A stretch of DNA of 64,000 nucleotides from Rosa chinensis (taxonomy: Eukaryota > Streptophyta > Magnoliopsida > Rosales > Rosaceae), in the NCBI RefSeq assembly GCF_002994745.2, contig NC_037090.1, positions 36,947,001-37,011,000 of the forward strand, in the 5' to 3' direction. A model generated the notes under the pieces. It did no database searches and was not told where the DNA came from. It saw only the letters and a list, made by a program, of their open reading frames with translations. Positions 21,285 to 33,292 of this stretch are shown here, piece by piece (the first letter of the stretch is position 1; each line of letters opens with the position of its first letter). The position numbers were made by a program, and so were the translations under genes.

Positions 21285-24200
21285 TGTGGCGACCCAAAGG
21301 CCGAATTACCATAGCACTGCCTCCCCAAGGAACCCTACACTCGGGACACCTAGGGACTACATGCTTTGGGCCTAGAATTCCTTAAAGAGACAATTAAGGG
21401 CTTTAGGTTGAACAACAATAAGTCTATAAGCCCAAAAGTTTTTAGGCTTGCATAATAGGTTTTGCTCGTAACCACAAGATTACGAACTAGGCAAGGAAGA
21501 GAAAGTAAGGTGGTGTTGTGTTGAATTTAAAACCTACGCTATTTTTAGTTTTTAGCCTTAGTTTACATTAGGTTCATTGAATAGAATTTAATGTGAGTCT
21601 TCTAAGTCTAGCCCACTATGACCTAGACTCAGGTGGAGGTTCTAACCATAATGTCCCACTTTGGTGGTAAGCAATCACACACATCATCAACTATACACGT
21701 CTTTACAAAAATTTAATGAGATCAAACATGCCAAATAAAGAGAAAAGTAAACTTTAGGTCAAACAATTTGTGGCCTCTAAAAATAATCCTCCTTACCCAA
21801 GCTTCGACAGCAACAGCCTACAAAACAAACTAAAGTACGGTTTAGGCTCCTACATCCATCATTTCCCATGCCCGCCCCCATACCTATGTTTGAAAACATG
21901 AGTTATATCTTTGATAAAAGTTAGTAGATAAAACTGGTTTGTATTCCCACGTAATTGTCACCACGTAAACATAAATCTACAGCAATTGATCTCCTTCCAC
22001 AACTTCCATCATAACCGTATATCTAGCCAATCACTTTTCGGAATTCAATCATTATCACAAGGCTAGAGACAAAGGGGAAAATCATTAACAAGGGCTTTGC
22101 ATGCTACCCACCACCGGTGGTTTTGGATTTGCAATCCCCAAGGAGGGTCAAACCATCTCCTTACATCCCCATCAATTGCCAACACATTATTCCAACCACG
22201 CAAACGATTTCAAGTGTAAAAACAGATAATTTCCAAAACACGCAAGAGGCCTCATATAAAACATAGTATATGCAAGAAAAGCATAGATAGAGTTAAAGGC
22301 ATCCCCCTACCTAGAACCCAAGCTTTCCCTTACAGTACTTGACCTCAATGCAACCTTGTAGCAACCACCAACTTCACAAGATCTCACCAAGATGCCGAGC
22401 CTAGATCAAATAAATGACATAAACAACGATTAACAAGTCTAGCAATTCACTCTCAATACTCTCCGAAGAAAACCCCTCCTCTAATCTAATCCACTAGCTA
22501 ATAAACAGATCATTTGGATTCCAAGAAGCAGCTTGTTGTTAGGAAAAAGTGGTAAGAACACTTTTAAAAGACAAGTTGCTGAAAGCTGAAAATATAGCTT
22601 AAAAGGAATTGTCAAAGGTCAAAGAAAATTATTCAAAATACTAGAGGTAAGTTCTTGAGAATTTTTTTAAAGAAGGATAGTTTAACAACCAACTCAGTAA
22701 GATTGAAATGGTTATTGAATTTCAAGTTAAGTCATTCAAAGAATAAAGGACGTAAAGGCTAAAGTAAAACAAGGTGCAGATCATTTCCAGAAACATAGGT
22801 TTCTGTGCACATTTTTCAAAAATCTATAACTAATTCTAGAAAAATTCTTTTAGAGTGACTCAAATTCTGAAACGTTTATTTTTTGGTCTACTATCTTTCT
22901 CTAGACGAAACCGATCCCAAATTCTCTGCGGTTTAGCACCAGTTTTGAAATAAATGCAGCTGGGTCAGATTGTACTGAAGACTGTAGAAAGTAGTTCTTT
23001 TGTTCAAAGCTCCTTTGGCACCCAATATGGCCAGTGAAAGAGAACCCAACACACTTAAGGGACATGTCTTATGCTTGGAGTTACTTTCTGATACTATATG
23101 GGCAGGTGTTGTAGCTCAATGATATGATGTATTGAAACATGATGTTTTGACAGCTATAAATAACAAATAAACCTTTTAACCGAATACGATTTTAATATTC
23201 ATGGTATAGCCATGGCCTAGCAGAATTTTCTAGACATTAGAATGAATGAGAAATTAGGGTTAAAGCAGCAAGATACCAACAATAGTAGTGATAAGTTCGT
23301 AATCTTCAAGAATTCGTAACAACAACCAAATTAAACACGGAGTTAAGGAAAGCATGATCCTCACCAAAGGCCAACCAAAAAGGTGAGTTTTCTTGAGGGC
23401 TTCAACTGGAAAGAGAGCTGAGGGAGTTTGATTTGATCAAGCTCAGTTGCATGCCAAAAAGTTTGCTTGATCTCGGATATGCAGAGTGTAATAGAAATTT
23501 CTCAATATGTAGGAAAGTTGTTTGAATGTATTAATGAAGAAAGAGTGCTGAAGTTGATGGCACAATGATCCTACCAATTATTGGGATCAATCTCAAACAA
23601 GATTTGGGGAATTCGGGTAGAGCAAGAGGAGAAATACCAGCAGAAATTCGGATGAGATTCACTTCTGAATAGCTCCCACTTCGATTGATATAAAGGTCTG
23701 AAAACAACTCCAATATGGCTAAAATTTGGAGGTCAAGTAGAAAAGACAGAGACTAACAACTTTGATGAAGAAGGCATTTTAATCAGAGGCCCCGAACTAG
23801 GCGTTCTGGGACATGCAAGCGCACTGATAGGCACAGGAACTAGAAGAAAGGTAATAGGAGAAGGATGAATGACAACCTCTGGCTTGGATACTTCCTTTTG
23901 AAAGTCTGGGATGATTTTCTAGGAGAGATTTCCCTATGCATGGTGGCAACATAGGATGGAGGAGCTGAACGAGGTTCTCCTTCCTTTCTGCCCAATTTTG
24001 ACGAGAACAAGAAAAGAAGAAGGCTTGGGCTTTGTGTGTGGGGTGGAAGGCTCAACTTGGGGAGCAGTAAAAGAGTTTGAGCCAGATAATCATGGGGCAA
24101 GAAAATAGGTTGTAAAACTAAAATGATGGGGAGATAAAAGTAGAATTGATAAAAACAAGAAAAACTCAAAATTAAAATGTTGACAAGACTAATTAAATAA

Positions 24201-24751
24201 AAATTTGGTTTTACCAAACTTGTGTTTAGATAGAAAAATGGCAAGGTAAGTCTTGTCGGAAATTTGCTAGAGTTTGAAAAATATATCGAGTAAATAAATA
24301 ATGTTTTGAAAGATGGAGGGATGGTTGATGAGTAAGCGTCGGGTAAGGCGAATAGAGATTCCACCAATTGTTATGAAATAAAGTAAAATAAGAAAATAGT
24401 AAATGCTTGCACAAGTAGATTTCAAGATTATGCAAGGATATTGTCATGAGCTACAAGAACCTTAATGGGTCAAGGGAGATGTTCGGGTCAAAGGTCAACT
24501 AACTTATTGGGCTAAGTTCACTAGCATACCCGTTTGTTGGGAGTCCAAAGTAAATTATGGACTCTAACCTTAAGCTATTTTTGGGCCTAAGGTCTTTAGG
24601 CAAACAGAGGTCACGAAAAATTATCCCATCCAAAAGTGACGTTCGGAATTTCACGGGGCCTACACTAGCCATCGCTGGCGTGAGCTGACCTAGCGCCACC
24701 GTGCATAATCGTCGGACTTCTAGACCTTCTTAACTAGATAATTTCGTCACA
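21285..24751 (-). mobile_element. Right-arm LTR, apparently full length (about 3.5 kb)
   Basis: On the minus strand it begins TGTGACGAAATTATC at 24751 and ends ...GGTCGCCACA at 21285, giving TG...CA ends directly before the primer-binding site. At 3467 bp it is unusually long, as in plant LARD/TR-GAG elements. No matching 3' LTR in direct orientation exists in the window; the only other copy is the inverted left arm. Confidence 0.65.
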
Positions 24752-26950
24752 TCTCTTTGCATAAAGCCTTTGGGCTATTACAAATCGAAAACCCTAACAT
24801 TCCATTTTTTTTATTTGGATTATATGAGGATTTAATGGATTTCAACATTTTGGGAGATTTTGGAGAAGAGAGATACAGCTGGGTCAACCCGATTGATATT
24901 GAGAAAAGGGTAAGAACCTTGAACTATGTTTTGGAGATGAAATTAGTTGCGGGAATTGAGTATTAATAGTGTTCTTCCTGCAAGGGATTCAATTGATTGA
25001 TGGTTGCGGAATGCAGTTACAAGGAAATTAACTTCCAATCGGGAAAAGAAGAATGGTAAGGTTTGATACTTGGGTCTATTACTTGGTGAAGTTGTTAAAA
25101 TGAGTAGAAAGTTGTTCGTACTCTCATGAATGGAAAAGAGTGAAAATGGTGAAATAGTGATTTAAACGTTTGGTATGGTAACTGTGGTGACTTTACGATT
25201 ATTAAAGATGCCGAATGTTTGTGATTTGGTTTTGTTTAATCAAGGAGATGAATCTGTTGTAATTGTGGATTTGTCGTAACTGCAAGGTGGACAAAGAATG
25301 GTTAATTTGGTGACCTTTATGTGATTAAGTGAAACTAGGATATTCGATTATGATAAATGAAGTAAATCACAAGTGGGGTACTTTGAAGTTACCCATATCT
25401 CTGAATGACATTTGAAAACGAAATCATTTGGGAATGGTAAGTGTCATTTACTTCTTAACATAGAAAATGCTAAACAAAGTGGATCAATTAAGTTGACCCG
25501 AGCTACGCATAACAATCTTATGGAAAGAAGTGTGATCACCATATCCGAATGAGCTTACTAGGTTAAGTGAATTATTCGGGAATGGTTATCATTAATTGTT
25601 GGTTAGAGATAAATTGGTAACTTATAAAGGAATTGAATAATTAGAAATTATGAATTAATTACTTATCGGATATAGTTTTTATTAAAGGACTCGAGCGTGT
25701 GCACATGGAATTGGATGAAGTATTGAAAGTCGGAAATGAAGCTAAGTTTGGGTGAGCACTCCAATTCCAGGTAGGGTGAGCCGTCCCTATCTTGTTAGTG
25801 GCATTCTTGTGTGTGTATATTCTTATAAATTATTATATTGCCTACAAAAATATTTATGGAAGCCATAGTCGATGCCTCAATGACTTTTATTGCATTAATT
25901 GTTAATTGTTGAAAGTCAATGAAAATCGAGGCTAGACATTGCTTGTTATGATGAGATATGATATGATTGTTGTGACCTGAGAGTTATAGGAGCGATGCTT
26001 CCTACGGTGTCGAAACCGTGAACCTCCGGAGGGGCGATATGACCATATTTTGTGTCTAGCCCATGTCAACATAGTAGTGTACATAGGGAAATCGACAGTG
26101 ACGTCATATGACATTGGACCAATAAATAGACATTCTCCCTACCCATATATATTCGGTAAGGAAAGTGAGTAATAAATATTGATGGATTTTGACTATGATT
26201 GGTAGTTGGCCTTGTTTTCTGTTACATGTGCGTTGGAAATCCTGCAAGTGAGTATCTCTGAGCTCAGGTTGATTTAGCATACTGCAAATGCTTTATAAAA
26301 AAAAAAATGTTTGTGGTTGCCATATTTTCAAATCTTTTCGATAAACGTGTACAATACTATGTAATACATATTTTTCAAGTATATTATTTTCAAACCTAGC
26401 ATAGTAAGGTCAGCCCTTATTGGGCACGCCGGGATGAAAGCTCACCCCTACAACAATGTGCAAGTTTCGAGCATGTAGTTGAGAAGCGTGGAAAGGAGGC
26501 ACATGGTCCGGCTTGGTGTATTTCTCTTCAATTTTATCAAATGAAGGTTTTAGTCTTTTATCAGACTTTAAAGTCGCTTATCTATTTAGTCATCCCTTTA
26601 TTTCCTATTCGCTTATCTAAAAATTCGAGAGGCCTGTAACCCTGGTGCGCGTCTCTCATACTTGAAGTTACTTAGTGAACTGTTTTTCAAAGTTGGGCTC
26701 CTATTGTAAGCCCAAAGTTCATAGCCCATTTTAAATTCCACTTTCGAAAATATGTCGTTGGGTTGCTATGATGATTTGTCAAAAGAAATGTTTTGTAAAC
26801 CAACAACCTAAACCCAAAAAAGCCTTCCGGTTTCTGGTTAATGGGTTATCCAAATGTTATTCTTGACATGCTGTTTTCTCATTGGGTCGGAGTCACGGTG
26901 CTGTGGGTTTCTACTACAGGATGCCACACCACCATCATTGAAAACTAGAG
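24752..26950. mobile_element. Unclassified LTR-retrotransposon-like sequence, no genes
   Basis: AT-rich non-coding sequence with phrases common in plant Gypsy LTRs (around 25775 AGGTAGGGTGAGCCGTCCC; around 26425 GGGCACGCCGGGATGAAAGCTCACC). No termini, PBS or coding domain could be fixed. The short ORFs here have no recognisable motif. Confidence 0.3.
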
Positions 26951-27450
26951 AAAGCCTCTAAACTCCGACCTGTAAATCAACAAGCGATTAGAAATGCCTC
27001 ACCTAGAACCATCGTGGTAAATAGTTGGCCACTCCTCGAAGAAGCAAAACGTCACACCACCACGATCATTGCCAGAGCACCAAAAAAGCAACACCCAAGA
27101 AGGAACATGAGTCACCACAGCTGTCTAGGATCCACCACCATTGCTAATCAAAGCACATCGGTCAGCATCGCCAAGCCTGTCGCTGACCTAGCCACCAGCC
27201 GGTCACCGATTAGCTCACTTTCCTCTCCCTAGAGCACACCGCCGCCTAGTCAGGGGAACGAAGGTTCCACCACCATGAACATGAAACCCTAGTTTCGCCT
27301 GCCGAGGTCGCTCCGAAACTCATAGAGGCCTCCACTCGTAAAAAACTTTCTTCTGGGATTAACAATTGAACTAGTTGGTAATGAGCTATGTTGCTAAATA
27401 CTTTTACTTCATAAAATGTAGTCTTAATTTTTATATATATACGTTGTGGG
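26951..27450. other. Low-information stretch, no gene seen
   Basis: Contains a GC-rich, CCACCACC-type segment (27010-27300) that looks like retroelement UTR rather than coding sequence. The 72-residue plus-strand frame has no recognisable domain. Confidence 0.3.
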
Positions 27451-27451
27451 T

Positions 27452-28255
27452 TTTTTTTTTTGGAGAGAATGTGAGTGTCAATCCATTAATAAATGTAGAG
27501 AATATTACATGTAATAGCTAACCCAAGAAAGGGCAATGACAAAATTGAGTCATCCTTAGAGATCCGTTCAGTTGAACCCGAATATGAGCAATAGAACAGG
27601 CTACCTAAAATGTAAAATTATCCAACATCACCAGAAGTAACCAGTAACATGACACACTTAGGGAAAGGACCGGAACTAACCCTAACATTATTCATTGAAC
27701 CTGAGAATCACCCTATGAAAAGGGGCATCTCTAGAGAACAATGCAAAAAACATAAACAATGCTAGATTAAAAACCTAAACCGAAGTTGGGCCAAAAAACA
27801 ATCAGGCCCAACCCCTAATCTAGCAACATGGAAGCCCAAATTAAGGCCCAACACACTGCCCTCTAACCACGACCCAGACAAGAGCCGCCGCCGACCACCG
27901 CTGCCTACACACACCACGCTTCGCTATCCATACTAGAAGAAAGGATGACGACGCCCGCCCTCCGCCATATGAAGATGAAGCTTATGTCCGCCCCACCATG
28001 CCTAGTGCAATCCCAACCACAGCTAGCCAATCCCCCTCCTCCACCACGCAAACCCCGTGCTCAACCTCACCGGCACTACGATCTCACCAGCCACAACCTA
28101 CATACCCAAAGCCAGATCATAAAAGATTAAGGCGTCAAGCAACCATAGCAGCAAAGGACAGCAGATCGGCATAGAGATCAGGGAGACCCATCCAATGACA
28201 TCTAATCAGATGGAGCAGAAGAAAAATGGTGGCGGCTACCCTAGGGCACCAGTGT
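27452..28255 (-). mobile_element. Poly(A) retroposon (minus strand), non-autonomous
   Basis: The plus strand begins with a T-run (27451-27461), so on the minus strand the unit ends in poly(A). The minus-strand body runs from a GC-rich 5' region (28250-27870) to an AT-rich 3' region without an RT ORF, the same plan as the retroposons at 9795-10836 and 36999-37956. No clear target duplication was found. Confidence 0.45.
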
Positions 28256-29021
28256 TTCTTATACATGAGTTGATTCTACGTATAAATAAATTAAATTAAG
28301 ACAAGATGAAAAATTGGAATGTCTTCCAAGTCACAAGCTTGTAAAAATTTTAGATTTTTTTTTCAACACTAAATCTTAATTTTTCATCTCGGTCCAAAAC
28401 AAAAACAGTACTAAAATCAAACCAAATGAAATTAGATCAATTTGATACGGTTCGTAAAATGAAAAAGGGCTTAAACCATATTATTTTGTATTGGTTAAAA
28501 TATTAGACTTTGGGATTGCTTTCGAGTTCATACCGATCCATCTTGTAACATTTCCAACTCTACATACTCCCACTAAGTAATTATTCAGTTGTCCTGAAAT
28601 ACCACATGATGGTTTGGACCAATAAAATTACTCGAATTTGGTAGGTACCATGGCAGGGGTGAAAAAAAATTAAATTAATGGAACCAATTAGCAATAATAA
28701 CATTAATCCTAATCACCACATGTACCATAATCCAAGACCATAGAATAATTTTTGGACTAAATTCAGTTTACTCCCTCTAACTTTAGGGCAAATTTCAGTT
28801 TGGTCCCTAATCTTTTTTTTTTTTTAATCATGATCATCCTTGCGCTTCCAAAATACATTAATCGTGTCCAAATTTCAAATTCTCCTCCAATTGTGACATC
28901 ATTTGCTGAGTTGGAGCTGACATAGGGCCCCACTTTTCATCTTTTGACCCTCAATTTGAATGAAATATCCAAACTACCCCTTATAATAGATTTTTCTTCT
29001 TCTTCAGATTTTTTTTTTTTT

Positions 29022-29197
29022 GGGTTTATGTCCATTTACCCTAATTCTAGGGTCATTTATTCCACTTACTCCATTAAGTTTTTTTAATTCCGTCTTACCC
29101 ATAAAAACTCTAATTAGATCTTCCCCAATACCCAATTAAGTTTTCCTTTTGGTCTTTGTTAATTTTTGAGACTATTTTACCCTCTCTTCTTTGTTAC

Positions 29198-29235
<38 letters not shown>

Positions 29236-30888
29236 TGGAAGAGAGAGAAGCCATAGGAGATTTGCCGGATTTCGGTCACCGGCTGCCAGAATCCGGCCAA
29301 CGATCTCTGTAATCCGGTCACTGGCTGCCCATCTGACTTCTCTGGAAACCTCGCTGGATGTCCCCAAAGAGGTCATCGAAGATCTCATAGGTCGCTGAAA
29401 AGGTTTATTGCCCCAAAATAGATCTTTAATGTCCCCCAATAGACCTTTATTGGGGAGCAATAGAGGTTTATGAAACCTCATCGGTAGTCCCCAAAAAGGT
29501 TGTTGGAGATCTCATATGGGACTGGAGAAGTTTATTACCCCTTAATGTCTATTGACCCCAATAAATCTTTCGGTCGCCGGAATGAGAACTAATCTCCATA
29601 AAATTAGACATATAAAACTTTGATTAAAGTAAAAAAAGGGGATTACTTCAATTCGAAACATTTATTGCCCCCACCCCCTCCTCCCCCCCCCCCCCCCAAA
29701 TAGACCTTTAACAGACGTTTATTGCCCTCTGATTAAATTTTTTTCTTTCCTTTTGGGCTTTCTGCCCTCCAAAAAAAAAAATTCAGGCCCACCAAGAGTA
29801 ACCATTATAACGTTCTCAGAATAGAAGAAACGGAAGAAATCTCTGAGGTGACCACTAAGATTAAGCTATGTACTTGAAGAAGCCCCAATGGATCGAGGGC
29901 GATAGATCTCCCTAAAATTCAACAACTTCCAACAAGACCAGTTGATCATTTGAGCTCTTTAAAGAAAAATCAAATAACGTTCAAAAAAAAAATCAAATAA
30001 GAAGAAAGAAATGAAGAACGATCAATAAACTCATAACTAGTTCAAGGTTGCAAGAAACATAGAATATTGGAATTGGAAGTTCTTATAAAAAAAGAAAAAA
30101 AGAATTGATGTACAAAGCTAGTGCAGACTAAAACATAACAACATGTTGCTCTGAACCACAAGCCATCATTTGTCGAATCACATCTATGCTTGGTAACCAT
30201 GTTCCCTTTGTGCATTTCCTGCAATCATAGCACCCCAAGTGACAACATGTAACTCAATCTTCTCCTCCCTTATGTTTTCAAATAAACCAATAGCATTCTC
30301 AAATCTAACAATCTGAGAATACCCAGTAACCATAGCATTCCATGAAACCACATCCTTATCTTCATCCTATCAAACACACATTGGATCGATCATGATTATT
30401 ATCTCACAAGTTCCACAACCCAGCACCGTCCACAAATTAATGGTTGAGAATGCTTTATGAGCTACCACCTTATCTTCGGCTCCATCAGCGGCATCATCCA
30501 CCCCAAGCTCACCGGCTGCCTCCATTTCATGGACTCCCTCCTCAAGTAGTAGCGTCGGGCCATGACCATAAAGAGCTCCTCCATCACTCTGCACCATAGC
30601 TACCACTCCATCACCTTCATCGACTCATCGGGCCACATAAACTTCTGCAATGAAGTCTCCACTGCAGCGATTCGTACTCCAGTACTCCGACGAGAGAGAG
30701 AGAGAGAGACAGAGAGAGGCTTCGGCCCAAGGGATGAGATATAGAGAGTGGATGATAGTAGTTTATTAATTAGGTTGAGGGCAAAATTATCATTTTACTT
30801 TAAATTGGGTTAGTGGGAATAAAAATTTGTTGCTGGGCTAAGTAGATTAATTTTGACCAATTTTGGTGTTTTTGGTCAAGAACCACTG
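29022..30888. mobile_element. Nested MULE-like element (copy B) carrying a PPR fragment
   Basis: It shares both ends and subterminal GA repeats with the copy at 44593-45985: left GTCCATTTACCC..., GCCATAGGAGATTTGCCGG-like; right TTGGGTTAGTGGGAATAAAA and GGTGTTTTTGGTCAA. The target duplication is nine T residues (29013-29021 and 30889-30897), so the limits are inferred from the family comparison. The TIRs are weak. The interior holds CCCCAATAGACC-type units and a captured PPR fragment. Confidence 0.7.
30184..30392 (-). pseudogene. Captured pentatricopeptide-repeat (PPR) gene fragment
   Basis: The minus strand encodes VFDRMK, then after one frame slip DKDVVSWNAMVTGYSQ, followed by FENAIGLFENIREEKIEL and VVTWGAMIAGNAQREHGY before a TAG. 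This is about one and a half PPR motifs of the P-L-S type (organelle RNA-binding repeats). A PPR gene has many such repeats plus an N-terminal transit peptide, so this is only a fragment. It lies inside the MULE-like element and opposite no other gene. Confidence 0.8.
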
Positions 30889-31645
30889 TTTTTTTTTCCT
30901 GTTTCTTCATTGCCTCTGGCGTTTCTTCTTTTTCTTCTTCGCCTTCAAAGTTTTTTCTTTTTCTTCTTCACCTTCAGAGCTTTTTCTTCTTTCACATTAT
31001 TTGGAACGAAGACCTGCATCAATGGAGGTGAACCTACAATAAAGAAAAGGACAAGAAAGCATAAGAAACAAGTATAATTAACTACTCATATAACATTTGA
31101 TATAGCAATTGCAATAGATCCTAAATAAGATTGAATATAGATTTCAATGCCCCTAACTTCTATGCATTTGTAAAATGCCAGATTAATTCCTTTATCTCAA
31201 TGTCCCTAAAATCTTTCCCAGTAGAAATATAACAGTATTTGTCATAATGTGTTGCCCGCAAAACGTGAATTCTTCAATTCCAAGAAAACCAGAAGAATCC
31301 ATCAATCAAATAAGCTTTAATTTCTTAATCAAGAATAACCTTTTTGGTACAACCAGATGATCAAATTGTGCATGCAAATCAAAACAAGGCAATTGAATAT
31401 AAAAGAACAAAACATAAGAACTGAAGTCCAATAAAAACGAAACCTTGAATGAAATAAGCGGAAGAAAGCTAGCCCCAAACAGTGGTCATCGACATGGACT
31501 CCTCCTCTGTCAACATATTCGCTCGAGCATGCGCAGAAGGGGATCGACGGTGGGAGGACGAGTGGGCGGCCACCAGATCAGTTTGATCATAGTGGAAGGG
31601 GAGGTTGGATTGGGCGCAGAGGGTTATGAATCGAGAGGAAAGGTG

Positions 31646-31647
<2 letters not shown>

Positions 31648-31706
<59 letters not shown>
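31648..31706. repeat. GA microsatellite
   Basis: A near-perfect (GA)n tract of about 29 units inside the outer MULE. Confidence 0.95.
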
Positions 31707-31709
<3 letters not shown>

Positions 31710-31856
31710 TGGAGGCAAAGTTAAAAAAAGAAAAAAAAATCCGAAGTAAAAAAATATGTAATAAGGGGTAGTTTGGACATTTCATTGTCAAAAGCCGAAA
31801 AGTGGAACCTTATGTCCGCTTCAACTCAGTAGATGACGTTACAAATGAAAGGGAAT

Positions 31857-32280
31857 GGACTAAATACTAGTTACTACCCTATGGTTTAGGTCCAAAATCA
31901 ATTCAGTTTATGGATTTTTAATTTCATCAAAAACACCCTTGAACTTTCAATTTGGATCTAGTAGGTCCAATTTATTAATCTTCTGTTGTCGGTTCCAATT
32001 ATAGTTGGATTATTTGTTGAAAAACTTTTTATTTCATAAATTTCTAATAGTGGGACCCACTCATAAACTAGTTATGCATGCCACCTCAACACCACATTAT
32101 AAAACATCGGCCATATATGAGCCACGTCAACAAGTTAAATGACTCAATTACGGAAGACTAATAGATTTGGACCTATTAGATCAAAATTGAAAGTGCAGGG
32201 GTGTTCTTGATGAAATTAGAAGTTCAAGGACTGAATTGATTTTGGAGCTAAACTACAGGATAGTAATCAGTATTTATCCC
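31857..32280. mobile_element. MULE-type MITE nested in the outer MULE
   Basis: A 424-bp element with TIRs GGACTAAATACTAGTTACTA (left) and GGGATAAATACTGATTACTA (reverse of right), continuing through GTTTAG.TCCAAAATCAATTCAG. The exact 9-bp duplication AAAGGGAAT flanks it (31848-31856 and 32281-32289). It has no ORF. Confidence 0.88.
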
Positions 32281-32422
32281 AAAGGGAATTTGAAATTTGG
32301 ATGCAACTGATGCATTTTGAAAGTGCAGAGATGATTGTGATTAGAAAAAAAAAAGATCAGGGACCAAATTGATGTTTGTCCCAAAGTTTAAGGGAGTAAA
32401 CTAAATTTAGTTCATAATTTTT

Positions 32423-33166
32423 CCCACCGAGAACTATAGTAAAGGGAGGAGGTTGCTCTTCAATCAAAACCCTAAATTATAAGCACTATATGGTGTTTCC
32501 AACAAAAGGATTTTATTCCCATTAATCCACTATGCTAAATTTTTGAAATTAAAAAATTAGATATTTGATATAAGAGGATGAGATTTCTCATAAGGCAATA
32601 AAGCTGGGCACGGGCCGGACCCATAAGTAAATTTACTGAGCTTGGGACTGAGCTAGAACTTTCCAGACCGCGCCCAAATTGTGTTATCAACCTCAAAAAA
32701 ATTTGGTAATCAAATCTGGGCTGGTTTTTTTTAGGCCGAAAAACTAAGCTCGGGACCAAGCTGGAACTTTTCAAGCAGAACCAAATAGTGTTATTCATAG
32801 GCTAACCCGATCCAAAAAAAAATGGGTAGGCTTTTCAGGCCCCAAAAAAACAACTGAAGAACAAAATATTTTTCGGGATAATAATCATTAACTACAACGG
32901 GCCATTAATTCTTCCAACGCGCAGGATTTATATTTCGCTGCCCATGTGGTTATCTTTAGGATGAGTAATAGTTGCGGCCCGTTTGCACAAAAACAAAAGG
33001 GCGCAACAAGTTCTGGTTAATTATGACAATTGCCACAGCTGTCATTTCAATTTTCTCTCAAACTAAATCCGTCAAATCTAGCTAGTTTTCCCAAAATCAA
33101 AGCAATCCTAAAATCAAAACCGTCTGAAAATAAAAATCCTCTCTGAATTGACATCTAGGGCTCCGA
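32423..33166. other. Intergenic, no gene seen
   Basis: AT-rich sequence with two similar sub-stretches (around 32610-32670 and 32745-32790, sharing TGAGCTTGGGAC/AAGCTCGGGACC and GGAACTTTTC-like text). The ORF crossing them on the minus strand reflects this repeat and matches no family I recognise. Confidence 0.4.
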
Positions 33167-33167
33167 C

Positions 33168-33292
33168 GAACCAAGGGCACGACCCCGGCGGTGAAGCAAG
33201 CGCACGACTCGCCAGTGAAGCAAGCGCACGACCCCGACAGTGAACCAGGCGCGTGACCCCTGCAGAGAAGCAAGGGCGTGACACCGGCATAT
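33168..33292. repeat. Short GC-rich minisatellite
   Basis: Five imperfect tandem units of about 24-25 bp with the core GTGAAGCAAGCGCACGACCC. Confidence 0.9.

Larger units (their letters stand above)
16151..24182. repeat. About 8 kb inverted repeat (two ~4 kb arms, 34-nt spacer)
   Basis: The left arm 16151-20184 is repeated in reverse at 20219-24182. The outer ends read CAACATTTTAATTTTGA on both strands. The inner ends read TTTCAACTCTTTCCATCA against TGATGGAAAGAGTTGAAA. Many internal landmarks mirror each other: PBS, gag, LTR phrases and the CCACCGGTGGT segment. The arms differ by scattered substitutions and small indels, roughly 5-12% by eye, so the structure is old. Confidence 0.9.
28754..32413. 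mobile_element. MULE with long TIRs and 9-bp target duplication, host of two nested elements
   Basis: The left TIR starts GGACTAAATTCAGTTTACTCCC; the reverse of the right end starts GAACTAAATTTAGTTTACTCCC. Pairing continues through TTTGGTCCCT, ATCATGATCATC-like and CAAATTTCAAATTC-like stretches and TAAGGGGTAGTTTGGA. The exact 9-bp duplication ATAATTTTT flanks it (28745-28753 and 32414-32422). The interior is mostly the nested elements at 29022-30888 and 31857-32280; the rest (30900-31850) shows no gene. Confidence 0.85.

Noticed and set aside
23840..24367. 175-codon minus-strand ORF in the right-arm LTR
   Set aside because: Leu/Ser/Phe-rich low-complexity frame inside an LTR; the left-arm counterpart is broken, and no domain is visible.
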